The notes under the pieces: generated by a model
What the model saw: only the letters and a program-made list of their open reading frames with translations
Database searches by the model: none
What the model was told of the DNA's origin: nothing
Shown here: in pieces, positions 15,960 through 24,523 of the stretch
Layout: each line of letters opens with the position of its first letter
How positions within the stretch are numbered: the stretch's first letter is position 1
Assembly (NCBI RefSeq): GCF_020687385.1
Contig: NZ_JAJEQM010000008.1
Span: 102,592 to 166,591, forward strand
Origin: Hominilimicola fabiformis
Lineage (GTDB): Bacteria; Bacillota; Clostridia; UBA1381
DNA length: 64,000 bases
Direction: 5' to 3'
Translations under genes and position numbers: made by a program

Positions 15960-17276
15960 ATGAAGAAGAAAATGAAAAAAATTGTTAGTATTTTATGTAT
16001 GATGTCATTATTGTTTTCTATGTTGACGGTTAAAGTTAATGCGAGCAATGATGATATTAAAGTGTTGGTTGACGGCACAGAATTGACATTCGATGTGCCT
16101 CCGCAAATTATTGACGATTACACAATGGTTCCTATGAGAGGTATATTTGAAGCTTTGGGATATGATGTTGAATGGGATGAAGAAAATAAACAAATTGTTG
16201 CAAATCGTAATTCTCAATTCATAATAATGACATTGAATGAAAAAGCGTATTTAAATATTACAGGTGGCGTAAAAGATATGTCTAAAATAGATATTTTAAA
16301 TAATTATGGCAAAATATTAGATGTCAAACCTCAACTTGTAAATGGACGTACATTGGTGCCGTTAAGAGCAATAGCGGAAGATTCAGGATGTGTTGTTAAA
16401 TGGAATAATAATACAAGAACTATAACTATTGATAGCGGTTTCATACCGTTTGATAAAAAATATTCTAAAATACCTATATATGCCGGTGACGATAATAGCA
16501 ATGGATATATTGTTCATAATTATATATTTAAAGCTTCGGATTGTACACAAAAGGAGATTGATGAGTATAAAACTTATTTAAATATAATAGGATTTAAATA
16601 TTATAAAACCATAGACGATGACGAAGAAAAATCAGATGTTTATATAAATAATGATAATGTGATGGTTCTTATTGGGTACAGCAATAAAAATAATGAGGAT
16701 TATAAAAAAATGTACGGTGAACAGGTAGTATTTTTTGATATTCATGTTCCGCAAAACATTCAATTTAATATTAGTACACAAGATACTCAGTCAGATGAAC
16801 AAACCACGGAAAATGAAATTATAAGTTTTGATGATATTTCAGCAAATATTAATCAAATTAAAAGTTATATAGACAGCGGTATGTATTTAGAAGCAATACA
16901 AGAATGTGAAAAGACTGAAAAAGAACATAAAATATCACAAGAAGATATTGATTTGATTGGCGAATTGAAAAATGATGCTCAATGGAGATACAATGAATAT
17001 ATAAAACAAGAAAAGGAAAATAATAAGAATAAGGAAGTGACAGACAGTCAAAAGCGAGAAATGTTTGATACAATAAAATCATATGTATCAAGTTCTTTAA
17101 GATCACCATCGACAGCTATTTGGCCTGATTATACAAAAACATCATATTTTTATCTTGAAAATGGTCACATTGTAGCTGTTGGACATCTTGAAGCAATGAA
17201 TGGCTTTGGTGGGTATGGTAAGGTTCCATATTACTTTGAGTTTAATGAAGATTTGACGGTAAATTGGTGGAACTAA
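15960..17276 (+). CDS. Secreted protein with copper amine oxidase N-terminal-like (stalk) domain
   Basis: 438 residues. A signal peptide (MKKKMKKIVSILCMMSLLFSMLTVKVNA) is followed by two stalk-domain halves: VDGTELTFDVPPQII...MVPMRGIFEALGYDVEWD and NGRTLVPLRAIAEDSGCVVKWNNNTRTITID. A middle section has a coiled-coil/TPR-like part (about 310-370). The C-terminal segment (about 365-438) contains S-L-R-S-P-S-T-A-I-W-P-D and ends GKVPYYFEFN...NWWN, similar to a small domain often at the end of Firmicute secreted proteins. The ATG at 15960 sits 9 nt after GAAAGG; upstream in-frame ATGs at 15876 and 15951 are badly placed. It may depend on readthrough of the leader terminator. Function unknown. Confidence 0.75.
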   Translation: MKKKMKKIVSILCMMSLLFSMLTVKVNASNDDIKVLVDGTELTFDVPPQIIDDYTMVPMRGIFEALGYDVEWDEENKQIVANRNSQFIIMTLNEKAYLNITGGVKDMSKIDILNNYGKILDVKPQLVNGRTLVPLRAIAEDSGCVVKWNNNTRTITIDSGFIPFDKKYSKIPIYAGDDNSNGYIVHNYIFKASDCTQKEIDEYKTYLNIIGFKYYKTIDDDEEKSDVYINNDNVMVLIGYSNKNNEDYKKMYGEQVVFFDIHVPQNIQFNISTQDTQSDEQTTENEIISFDDISANINQIKSYIDSGMYLEAIQECEKTEKEHKISQEDIDLIGELKNDAQWRYNEYIKQEKENNKNKEVTDSQKREMFDTIKSYVSSSLRSPSTAIWPDYTKTSYFYLENGHIVAVGHLEAMNGFGGYGKVPYYFEFNEDLTVNWWN

Positions 17277-17299
17277 ATAAAGTATGACCTAAAAATGAC

Positions 17300-17328
17300 T
17301 TTACAAACTACCCATAAGGCGATATAAT
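17300..17328 (+). promoter_or_regulatory. Promoter of the proB-proA-HAD operon
   Basis: TTTACA (17300-17305), 17-bp spacer, TATAAT (17323-17328). Predicted start near 17335, leaving a leader of about 27 nt. Confidence 0.75.
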
Positions 17329-17361
17329 AGAAATAACTATATGCTTTATAGGAGGATGGCA

Positions 17362-18177
17362 ATGAACGATATATTAAAGGACGTGTCTATGGCGCACAGG
17401 ATTGTTGTCAAAGTCGGAACGTCTACGCTTACATATGAACACGGAACAATGAATTTAAAACTTATAGACAGACTGTCTATGGTGCTTTCCGATTTAAGAA
17501 ATCAAGGCAAGGAGATAATTCTTGTTTCATCGGGTGCGCAGGGAATTGCACTCGGTAAACTCGGTTTGGCTGAAAAGCCGAAAGATACAAAGGGCAAACA
17601 AGCCATTGCGGCAGTCGGACAGTGCGAACTGATGTATCTTTACGACAAAATGTTTTCGGGTTACAACAACACCGTTGCACAGGTGCTTTTAACGCGTGAG
17701 GATATTGCAATTCCGCGCAGAAAGAGAAATATTCAAAATACTGTTACAACGCTTATTGAAATGGGGATAATTCCTGTTGTAAACGAAAATGATACGGTAA
17801 GTTATGACGAAATCGAAATCGGCGACAATGATAATTTATCGGCAGTCGTTGCCGACCTTGTTGACGCGGATTTACTTGTACTTTTCTCCGATATTGACGG
17901 TTTGTACGACGATGACCCACACAAGAATAAAAACGCAAAATTACTTCCTACAGTATACGATATTGACGAAGTCAGAGATGTTGCAGGCGGTGCGGGAACA
18001 AGCAGAGGTACGGGCGGTATGGTGACAAAGCTTGAGGCTGCCGAAAGAGCGACAAATGCCGGTATTCATATGATAATCGCAAACGGAAACAATGTTGATT
18101 CACTTTACGATATACTTGACGGAAAGCCTGTCGGAACATTGTTTGTGTCGAAGAATTTCGATAAGGAGGAAGAATAA
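17362..18177 (+). CDS. proB: Glutamate 5-kinase, short form without PUA domain
   Basis: 271 residues from the ATG at 17362, which follows AGGAGG by 6 nt; the in-frame ATG at 17341 would lie about 6 nt from the transcript start and lacks a site. It phosphorylates L-glutamate, the first step of proline synthesis. Motifs: RIVVKVGTSTLT, VSSGAQGIALG, VNENDTVS, FGDND-like EIGDNDNLSAVVADL and GTGGMVTKLEAA. It ends after the amino-acid kinase fold, about 95 residues shorter than the E. coli enzyme, which has a PUA domain. The stop overlaps the proA start in TAATG. Confidence 0.95.
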   Translation: MNDILKDVSMAHRIVVKVGTSTLTYEHGTMNLKLIDRLSMVLSDLRNQGKEIILVSSGAQGIALGKLGLAEKPKDTKGKQAIAAVGQCELMYLYDKMFSGYNNTVAQVLLTREDIAIPRRKRNIQNTVTTLIEMGIIPVVNENDTVSYDEIEIGDNDNLSAVVADLVDADLLVLFSDIDGLYDDDPHKNKNAKLLPTVYDIDEVRDVAGGAGTSRGTGGMVTKLEAAERATNAGIHMIIANGNNVDSLYDILDGKPVGTLFVSKNFDKEEE

Positions 18178-19424
18178 TGAGCGAGCTTTTGGAAAAATGC
18201 ACTCTTGCAAAAGATGCAGGATATAAAATGGTTTCAGTAAGTACGGTTACAAAGGACAATGCACTTGAGGCTATTGCAAATGCACTTGTAGAACGTGCCG
18301 ATGAAATTATTGCGGCAAACAACATTGACATAGAAAACGCAAAGAAAAACGGAACACGTCAAGCTATGATTGACAGACTTACTCTTACAAAAGAACGCAT
18401 TGACGGAATTGCGGAGGGAGTAAGACAGGTCAAAGCACTTGCCGACCCAATCGGTGAAGTAATAAAAATGTGGAAAAGACCAAACGGATTGACTATCGGT
18501 CAAAAACGTGTGCCTATGGGCGTTATTGCAATAATTTACGAGGCAAGACCGAATGTAACGGTTGACGCGGCGGTACTTTGCCTTAAAACTTCAAACGCCT
18601 GCATTTTAAGAGGCGGAAGTGAAGCAATTAATTCAAACAAAGCCGTTATGAAAATTATGCAGGATGCGGCATACGGTGTCGGAATACCTGAGGGGACACT
18701 AAATATAATAGAAGATACTTCGCGTGAAACAGCAACTCAGCTTATGAGAATGAACGGATATGTGGATTTGTTAATCCCACGCGGCGGTAAGGGACTTATT
18801 CGTTCGGTTGTTGAAAATGCGACTGTTCCCGTTGTTGAAACGGCGGCAGGCAACTGTCACGTTTATGTTGACGCGGACGCGGATATTGATATGGCAGTTA
18901 AAATTGTGCTTAATGCGAAAGTACAACGTCCGTCTGTGTGCAATGCCGCCGAAACTTTGCTTATAGACAAAAAAATAGCGGATAAATTTATTCCTGTTAT
19001 GTTCAAGGCACTGAAAGAAAAGAATGTTGAAATCAGAGCCGACCAAAATTCAAAAGCAATATTTGCAGATGTAAATGACGTGACAGACGAGGATTATTAT
19101 ACTGAATATAATGATTATATTATGGCGGTAAAAGTCGTTGACGGAATTGATGAGGCGATTGAGCATATTAATAAGTACAACACAAAACATTCTGAGGCGA
19201 TTGTTACAAATAATTACGAACATTCGCAAAAGTTCTTGAATGAGGTTGATGCGGCGGCGGTTTATGTTAATGCGTCAACAAGATTTACGGACGGTTTTGA
19301 GTTCGGATTTGGTGCTGAAATAGGCATAAGTACACAAAAAATGCACGCAAGAGGTCCAATGGGACTTGAGGCATTGACTTCTATTAAATATATAATTTAC
19401 GGGGACGGTCAGATAAGAGAATGA
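18177..19424 (+). CDS. proA: Gamma-glutamyl phosphate reductase
   Basis: 415 residues, normal for ProA. It reduces glutamyl 5-phosphate with NADPH to glutamate semialdehyde. Seen are PMGVIAIIYEARPNVTVDAA, the nucleotide-binding KTSNACILRGGSEA, IPRGGKGLI and the catalytic-cysteine region QRPSVCNAAETLL (Cys in PSVCNA). The end, EFGFGAEIGISTQKMHARGPMGLEALTS, is typical. It overlaps proB by one base and the next gene by four, so the three are one translation-coupled operon. Confidence 0.97.
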   Translation: MSELLEKCTLAKDAGYKMVSVSTVTKDNALEAIANALVERADEIIAANNIDIENAKKNGTRQAMIDRLTLTKERIDGIAEGVRQVKALADPIGEVIKMWKRPNGLTIGQKRVPMGVIAIIYEARPNVTVDAAVLCLKTSNACILRGGSEAINSNKAVMKIMQDAAYGVGIPEGTLNIIEDTSRETATQLMRMNGYVDLLIPRGGKGLIRSVVENATVPVVETAAGNCHVYVDADADIDMAVKIVLNAKVQRPSVCNAAETLLIDKKIADKFIPVMFKALKEKNVEIRADQNSKAIFADVNDVTDEDYYTEYNDYIMAVKVVDGIDEAIEHINKYNTKHSEAIVTNNYEHSQKFLNEVDAAAVYVNASTRFTDGFEFGFGAEIGISTQKMHARGPMGLEALTSIKYIIYGDGQIRE

Positions 19425-20041
19425 TAGAGTGGATATTTTTCGATGTCGGTTCAACGCTTGTTGACGAAAGCAAGGCATGGGAAAAACGCGTCAGCGATAC
19501 GGTAAAAGGGAGCAACATAAGCGTAAGCGAGTTTTATAAATTAATGGACGACTGTGCTTTGAAAAATTTAATTCCGTATGATGACGCTGTTATTATATCG
19601 GGATTGAATAGGGCAGAATGGCACAGTGAACTTGAAATGCCTTATGAATATTCTGAAAATGTTTTGTCACAACTGTATGGTAAGTACAAAATCGGAGTTA
19701 TAGCCAATCAGCCGTTGGGGACACAAAAACGCCTTGAAAAGTACGGCTTGGCAAAGTATATCAGCCTTGTCATATCCTCTGCGGAGGAGGGTGTATCAAA
19801 ACCCGATATAAGACTTTTTCAAAAAGCACTTGAGAAAGCCGACTGTAAAGGTGAAAATGCTGTGATGGTCGGTGACAGGGTGGATAATGACGTTGCACCG
19901 GCTAAAAAGTTGGGTATGAAAACCGTATGCGTAAAACAGGGTATTCACAAGTTAAACACACCTAAAAATGAATTTGAAGTGCCGGATTATACTGTGGATA
20001 CAATAGAAGAATTATTAAACATATTAAAAGAGGGACACTAA
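19421..20041 (+). CDS. HAD-superfamily hydrolase
   Basis: 206 residues. Motif I reads F-F-D-V-G-S-T-L: the nucleophilic aspartate is present, but the usual second aspartate (DxD) is glycine, as in some HAD proteins of uncertain activity. Motif II is near IGVIANQ, and motifs III and IV are SKPDIRLFQKAL and MVGDRVDNDVAPAKKLGM. A helical cap occupies about 20-95. It overlaps proA by ATGA and ends within the stem of a terminator. A role in proline metabolism is only suggested by position. Confidence 0.85.
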   Translation: MIEWIFFDVGSTLVDESKAWEKRVSDTVKGSNISVSEFYKLMDDCALKNLIPYDDAVIISGLNRAEWHSELEMPYEYSENVLSQLYGKYKIGVIANQPLGTQKRLEKYGLAKYISLVISSAEEGVSKPDIRLFQKALEKADCKGENAVMVGDRVDNDVAPAKKLGMKTVCVKQGIHKLNTPKNEFEVPDYTVDTIEELLNILKEGH

Positions 20042-20064
20042 ACTGAAATTTAGTGTCCCTCTTT
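20030..20064 (+). terminator. Strong terminator after the pro operon
   Basis: GAGGGACACTAAA / TTTAGTGTCCCTC, a perfect 13-bp stem (20030-20042 / 20049-20061) with a CTGAAA loop and TTT. The HAD stop codon lies inside the stem. It lies between convergent genes. Confidence 0.85.
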
Positions 20065-20088
20065 GACGATGGAAGAAAAAACTGTTAA

Positions 20089-21975
20089 TTAAAACAGCTT
20101 TTCAAGCAATTTATTGGAGCGTTCGATAAACTTTGTCATTTGTTCTGCCGGCAAAGGACTGTGGCTTATTTTCGCTAAGTCGTAAACATGTTCAATAACA
20201 AGATTTGCGTCCTCGTCATTTAATGTATCTATTTTCTTGATAAGTGAGTTGTTTGAATTTAGTACAAGTGTAAATTCATCGTGGAACATATCAGCCATAC
20301 CTGCCATTTGCTGACCGTAAGCCTTATACATCTCCTGCATACGTCTTGACTGTTCACCAAGCAAAATTACGGCAGGGATTGAATCGTCTTTAAGTGACTG
20401 CACTTCGATTTTCAATGTATCGTCCTTGATTTCATTCTTGAACTTTTCGATCAACTTTTCTTCTTGTTCTTTAGTTGAATCGTCTTTTTCTGTGTTGTCC
20501 GAAATGTCATTTATGGCGGAATCAATACGTTTGAATTTAACACCCGTCTGTTTCATTTCAACAAGTGAAATAAAATGTGTATCCATCATTGACGGAAGTA
20601 CAACGGCATTAAGTCCTTGATTTTTGAACATATTGATGTACTGTGATTGAGTTTGCGGATCGGAAACGTAATAAACGTCTTTTTCTTCCTTACCGTCAAG
20701 GTACTCGTCCAATGTCAAATATTTACCGTCAATATCCTTATAAATAATTACGTCCTTAACTTTTTCATAGAACTTTTCATCTCTTAAGCAACCGTATTTA
20801 ATGAAGATATTGATGTAATCCCAATACTTTTCATAGTTTTCACGTTCGTTATTATAAATACTTGCAAGCTTGTCCGCAACTTTCTTTGTAATATGTGAAG
20901 AAATTTTCTTAACATAACCGTCATTCTGCAAGAAACTTCTTGATACGTTAAGCGGTAAGTCAGGACAGTCGATAACACCCTTCAAAAGCATTAGAAATTC
21001 GGGAATAACTTCTTTTACGTTGTCGGCAACAAATACTTGATTGTTGTATAACTTTATCTGTCCCTCTTGACCTGCAAATTCATGATTGATTTTAGGAAAG
21101 TACAAAATACCTTTTAAGTTGAACGGATAGTCTACATTAAGGTGAATCCAGAAAAGCGGTTCGTTGAAGTCCATAAATACGTTTCTGTAAAATTCCTTGT
21201 ATTCTTCGTCTGTACACTCCGACGGCTTTTTCATCCAAAGCGGTGTTGTGTTGTTGATAGGCTTTGGCTCTGACGGTGTATCGTCCTCGTGCTCGTGTTC
21301 ATGTTCATGATCATGACCGCAGTCACAGTGATCTTCGTGTTTGTCCTCAGGAACTTCAACATATATTTCAATAGGTAGGAATGCACAATACTTATGAAGA
21401 ATTTGACGGATTGTGCTTTCTTCAAGAAATTCTTCCGAATCTTCGGCGATGTTAAGAGTTATTGTAGTACCTCTTTCTGTTCTGTCACCGTCTGTTAAGT
21501 CAAATTCCATACTTCCGTCACAAGTCCATTTTGCGGCTTTTGCACCGTCTTGATATGAAAGCGAATCAATTTCAACACTGTAGGCAACCATAAACGCACT
21601 GTAAAAACCAAGTCCGAAATGACCGATAATTTGAGAACCTTTGTCGTCCTCTTCCTTGTACTTTGAAAGGAAGTCGCTTGCACCCGAAAATGCGATTTGA
21701 TTGATGTACTTGTCAATTTCTTCGGCAGTCATACCGATACCGTTATCACTGATGACAAGCTTTTTAGCGTCCTTAAATATTGATACGGTAACTTTGAATT
21801 TTTCGCTTTCGTCAATTTGAGCTTCACCGATACTTGCAAGTTTCTTTAATTTTGTGACCGCGTCACAACCGTTTGAAACAAGTTCTCTAAGGAAAATATC
21901 CTTATCGGAATAAAGCCATTTTTTTATAATAGGGAAAAGATTTTCACTGTCAACTGAAATATTACCTTTTGCCAT
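20089..21975 (-). CDS. htpG: Hsp90-family chaperone HtpG with His/Asp/Glu-rich linker
   Basis: 628 residues from the ATG at 21975 (AAGGAG 8 nt upstream; a GTG three codons earlier is less well placed). The N-terminal ATPase domain has FLRELVSNGCDA, SDNGIGMT and GHFGLGFYSAFMVA. The middle domain begins near PLWMKKPSE and the C-terminal dimerisation part follows PAVILLGEQSRRMQEM. Between the ATPase and middle domains (about 212-232) is an acidic, histidine-dense stretch with eight His and two Cys, resembling a metal-binding insert; E. coli HtpG has only a short linker there. A CIRCE operator and a consensus promoter lie upstream, implying HrcA heat-shock control. Confidence 0.95.
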   Translation of the reverse strand: MAKGNISVDSENLFPIIKKWLYSDKDIFLRELVSNGCDAVTKLKKLASIGEAQIDESEKFKVTVSIFKDAKKLVISDNGIGMTAEEIDKYINQIAFSGASDFLSKYKEEDDKGSQIIGHFGLGFYSAFMVAYSVEIDSLSYQDGAKAAKWTCDGSMEFDLTDGDRTERGTTITLNIAEDSEEFLEESTIRQILHKYCAFLPIEIYVEVPEDKHEDHCDCGHDHEHEHEHEDDTPSEPKPINNTTPLWMKKPSECTDEEYKEFYRNVFMDFNEPLFWIHLNVDYPFNLKGILYFPKINHEFAGQEGQIKLYNNQVFVADNVKEVIPEFLMLLKGVIDCPDLPLNVSRSFLQNDGYVKKISSHITKKVADKLASIYNNERENYEKYWDYINIFIKYGCLRDEKFYEKVKDVIIYKDIDGKYLTLDEYLDGKEEKDVYYVSDPQTQSQYINMFKNQGLNAVVLPSMMDTHFISLVEMKQTGVKFKRIDSAINDISDNTEKDDSTKEQEEKLIEKFKNEIKDDTLKIEVQSLKDDSIPAVILLGEQSRRMQEMYKAYGQQMAGMADMFHDEFTLVLNSNNSLIKKIDTLNDEDANLVIEHVYDLAKISHSPLPAEQMTKFIERSNKLLEKLF

Positions 21976-22014
21976 ATAAATCACTCCTTGAAGTTTAATT
22001 AATTTACATAATAT

Positions 22015-22043
22015 ATATTAATACTCAAAGTAAGATTTGTCAA
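22015..22043 (-). promoter_or_regulatory. htpG promoter
   Basis: On the - strand: TTGACA (22043-22038), 17-bp spacer, TAATAT (22020-22015), about 30 nt before the htpG ribosome binding site. Confidence 0.8.
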
Positions 22044-22050
22044 TACAAAA

Positions 22051-22077
22051 TTAGCACTCAACAGATGTGAGTGCTAA
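22051..22077 (-). promoter_or_regulatory. CIRCE operator (HrcA binding site)
   Basis: TTAGCACTC-N9-GAGTGCTAA, an exact match to the CIRCE consensus. It lies 7 bp upstream of the -35 of htpG rather than over or downstream of the promoter. Confidence 0.95.
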
Positions 22078-22109
22078 CAATTTACAATTTATTCATAATA
22101 TATCCGATT

Positions 22110-23066
22110 TTAGATGTAACCGTAGATACCTCTGACTGAAACTTCACCGGAAGTGACGTGAATAATACCGTTTTCGGTTTGTACGGCGAGTGAACCGTTT
22201 TCGTCAACGTCAACGGCAGTTCCGCGAACCGTTTCGTTTTTGAAAATGACGTTTACTTCTCTGCCGAGCGTGACGCAACACTTTTTGTATTCATCAAGAA
22301 TTGCACTGAGTCCGCCGTCGAGAAACTTCTTATAATAACATTCAAATTCGTTTAACAATTTTGCGATTAATTCGTTTCGCACATATTTGTGACCGCTTTC
22401 GATAAACATTGAAGTAGCCTTGTCGGCGATGTCGTCATCGAATGATTCTGTGTTTACATTTACACCGATACCGCATACAACGTAGTTGACCATATTTATC
22501 TCAGCAGACATTTCGGTTAGAATACCGCAGATTTTTTTACCGTTAATAACAATGTCATTAGGCCATTTAATCATTGAATTAAGACCGATAGCTTTGCAGA
22601 CGGCAAGACCTGCGACAAGCGTTATTTGCGAAACTTCAAGTGGGGAGATTTCGGGCTTTAAAAGGATTGAATGCCAAATGCCTATCCCACGCGGAGAAGT
22701 CCAACCACGTCCGCGACTGCCTTTGCCGTGCGTTTGCACTTCAGCGATAAATACACTGCCGTCAGGCGAGGAATTGCTTTCCTTTGCACGATTGTTTGTC
22801 GTGTCGGTTTCATCATATATAAATAAGTTGTGACCGATAAAATCGGTGGTAAGTCCGCTTTTGATACCGCTTTCGGTTATGATGTCGGGCGAGGAAATAA
22901 GGCGGTAGCCTTTGTTCGTGACCGATTCGATTTTGTAACCGCTTTCGCGTAATGATTTAATGTGTTTCCATATTGCCGTTCGCGAAACATTCAACATTTC
23001 GCTTATGCGTTCGCCTGAAATATATCCGTCTGCATTTTTTAATATATCTAAAATTTCTTCTTTCAA
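22110..23066 (-). CDS. birA: Bifunctional biotin-protein ligase / biotin operon repressor BirA
   Basis: 318 residues. The N-terminal winged helix (ILDILKNADGYISGERISEMLNVSRTAIWKHIKSLRESGYKIES) precedes a biotin-ligase domain with the GRGSRGRGW-type loop (here HGKGSRGRGWTSPRG), the KWPNDIVINGKKICGILTE catalytic segment and a C-terminal SH3-like part. It activates biotin as biotinyl-AMP and attaches it to carboxylase subunits; the HTH suggests it also represses biotin genes. The start is TTG at 23066 with GAAAGGG about 10 nt upstream. It is divergent from pheST and upstream of htpG in the same direction. Confidence 0.94.
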   Translation of the reverse strand: MKEEILDILKNADGYISGERISEMLNVSRTAIWKHIKSLRESGYKIESVTNKGYRLISSPDIITESGIKSGLTTDFIGHNLFIYDETDTTNNRAKESNSSPDGSVFIAEVQTHGKGSRGRGWTSPRGIGIWHSILLKPEISPLEVSQITLVAGLAVCKAIGLNSMIKWPNDIVINGKKICGILTEMSAEINMVNYVVCGIGVNVNTESFDDDIADKATSMFIESGHKYVRNELIAKLLNEFECYYKKFLDGGLSAILDEYKKCCVTLGREVNVIFKNETVRGTAVDVDENGSLAVQTENGIIHVTSGEVSVRGIYGYI

Positions 23067-23146
23067 TTCAAATCAACCCTTTCGGGATAAATTATATAAT
23101 TTTTTGGCAAAAAAATCAATCCTTTTAAATAATTTTATGTTATTGA

Positions 23147-23175
23147 TTGACAAAATAAAAAAAAGGTGATATAAT
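23147..23175 (+). promoter_or_regulatory. Promoter of the pheST T-box transcript
   Basis: TTGACA (23147-23152), 17-bp spacer, TATAAT (23170-23175), with an additional TG one base before the -10. Confidence 0.88.
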
Positions 23176-23184
23176 ATTTTATTA

Positions 23185-23445
23185 TTGAATATTAAAAGCA
23201 ATGATGGAACAAAGTAAGGTATACACCGCCTAAAGAGAGTATCGGTTATTGAGCTGTGAGCCGATACGGTAAGGATTTATTTGAAATTTCATTCCGGAGC
23301 TGCATAGGTGAAAGCGGTTTGCAAGTAGTCTGTGACGGGTAGTGCCGTTATACATAATTGAGTGCCGATATTTTATCGGAAGTCGGGTGGTACCGCGGAG
23401 TTTGAATTTACACACTTCGTCCCTTATGGGACGGAGTGTTTTTTA
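23185..23445 (+). promoter_or_regulatory. T-box riboswitch (tRNA-Phe sensing) with terminator
   Basis: The canonical T-box sequence GGGTGGTACCGCGG is at 23385-23398. Upstream is a long stem I region with a plausible Phe specifier triplet TTC at 23288-23290 (a second TTC is at 23292). Downstream is the terminator ACACTTCGTCCC / GGGACGGAGTGT (23412-23423 / 23428-23439) with a T-run, competing with an antiterminator containing the T-box. Uncharged tRNA-Phe would stabilise the antiterminator and turn on pheST. Specifier assignment also relies on the genes controlled. Confidence 0.93.
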
Positions 23446-23469
23446 ATTTATATCGAAAGGAATTTTGAA

Positions 23470-24489
23470 ATGAGAGAAAAGTTAGAAGAAATCAAAAAAA
23501 ATGCCCTTGATGTACTTCAAAAAGCAACTGACATTGATGCTCTTGAAGAAGCAAGAATAAAATTTCTCGGTAAAAAGGGTGAACTTACTGCCGTACTAAA
23601 AGGTATGGGACAGTTAAGCAAAGAAGAAAGACCGCAAATCGGTGCGCTTGCAAACGAAATTCGCGGTGTAATCGAAAACCACATAGATACGAAGAAAGCG
23701 GAAATCTCAGAAAAGCTTGAAGAAATCAAGCTGAAGAGTGAAGTAATCGACGTTACAATGCCGGGTAAGGCACAAAAAACAGGCAAACTTCATCCGCTTA
23801 CAAAAGTAATGAACAACATTAAAGACACATTCATCGGAATGGGTTTTGAAATCGCGGAAGGTCCGGAAGTTGAGCTTGACTACTACAACTTTGAAGCGCT
23901 TAACATTCCTCCGAACCACCCTGCACGTGATACTCAAGACACATTCTATATAAACGAAAATACGGTTTTAAGAACACAAACTTCACCTATCCAAGTTCGT
24001 GTTATGGAAAAGAAGAAACCGCCTATCAGAATTATAGCACCGGGCAGAGTTTACAGAAGTGACGCAGTTGACGCAACTCACTCACCTGTATTCCACCAAA
24101 TCGAAGGACTTGTAGTTGATAAAGGTGTTACAATGGCAGATTTAAAGGGTACTCTTGAAATGTTTATCCACCGTCTTTACGGCGAAAATACAAAAGTACG
24201 TTTCAGACCTCACCATTTCCCGTTTACAGAGCCGTCAGCCGAAGTTGACGTTTCGTGTTTCGCTTGCGGCGGTAAAGGCTGCAGCGTATGTAAAGGCGAG
24301 GGCTGGATTGAAGTTTTGGGCTGCGGTATGGTACACCCTAAGGTACTTGCAAACTGCGGTATTGACCCTGAAGTATATTCGGGCTTTGCTTTCGGTATCG
24401 GTCTTGAAAGAATTGCAATGGGTAAGTATGATATTAACGACCTTAGACTTTTCTTTGAAAATGATTTGAGATTCTTAGACCAGTTTTAA
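23470..24489 (+). CDS. pheS: Phenylalanine--tRNA ligase alpha subunit
   Basis: 339 residues, standard length. An N-terminal coiled-coil arm (about 1-85) binds tRNA; the class II catalytic core has [40 protein letters not shown] (motif 1-2 region), [27 protein letters not shown] and the motif 3 [14 protein letters not shown] CxxC pair sits in the loop near residue 280. The ATG at 23470 follows GAAAGGA by about 8 nt; a longer in-frame start at 23362 lies inside the T-box. Co-transcribed with pheT. Confidence 0.97.
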   Translation: MREKLEEIKKNALDVLQKATDIDALEEARIKFLGKKGELTAVLKGMGQLSKEERPQIGALANEIRGVIENHIDTKKAEISEKLEEIKLKSEVIDVTMPGKAQKTGKLHPLTKVMNNIKDTFIGMGFEIAEGPEVELDYYNFEALNIPPNHPARDTQDTFYINENTVLRTQTSPIQVRVMEKKKPPIRIIAPGRVYRSDAVDATHSPVFHQIEGLVVDKGVTMADLKGTLEMFIHRLYGENTKVRFRPHHFPFTEPSAEVDVSCFACGGKGCSVCKGEGWIEVLGCGMVHPKVLANCGIDPEVYSGFAFGIGLERIAMGKYDINDLRLFFENDLRFLDQF

Positions 24490-24523
24490 TATATTATTCG
24501 GAAATTGAAAGGAATGAAATATA

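Noticed and set aside
19421..20041. Assigning the HAD protein to proline metabolism
   Set aside because: Only operon position supports it; motif I lacks the second aspartate and no substrate signature is visible.
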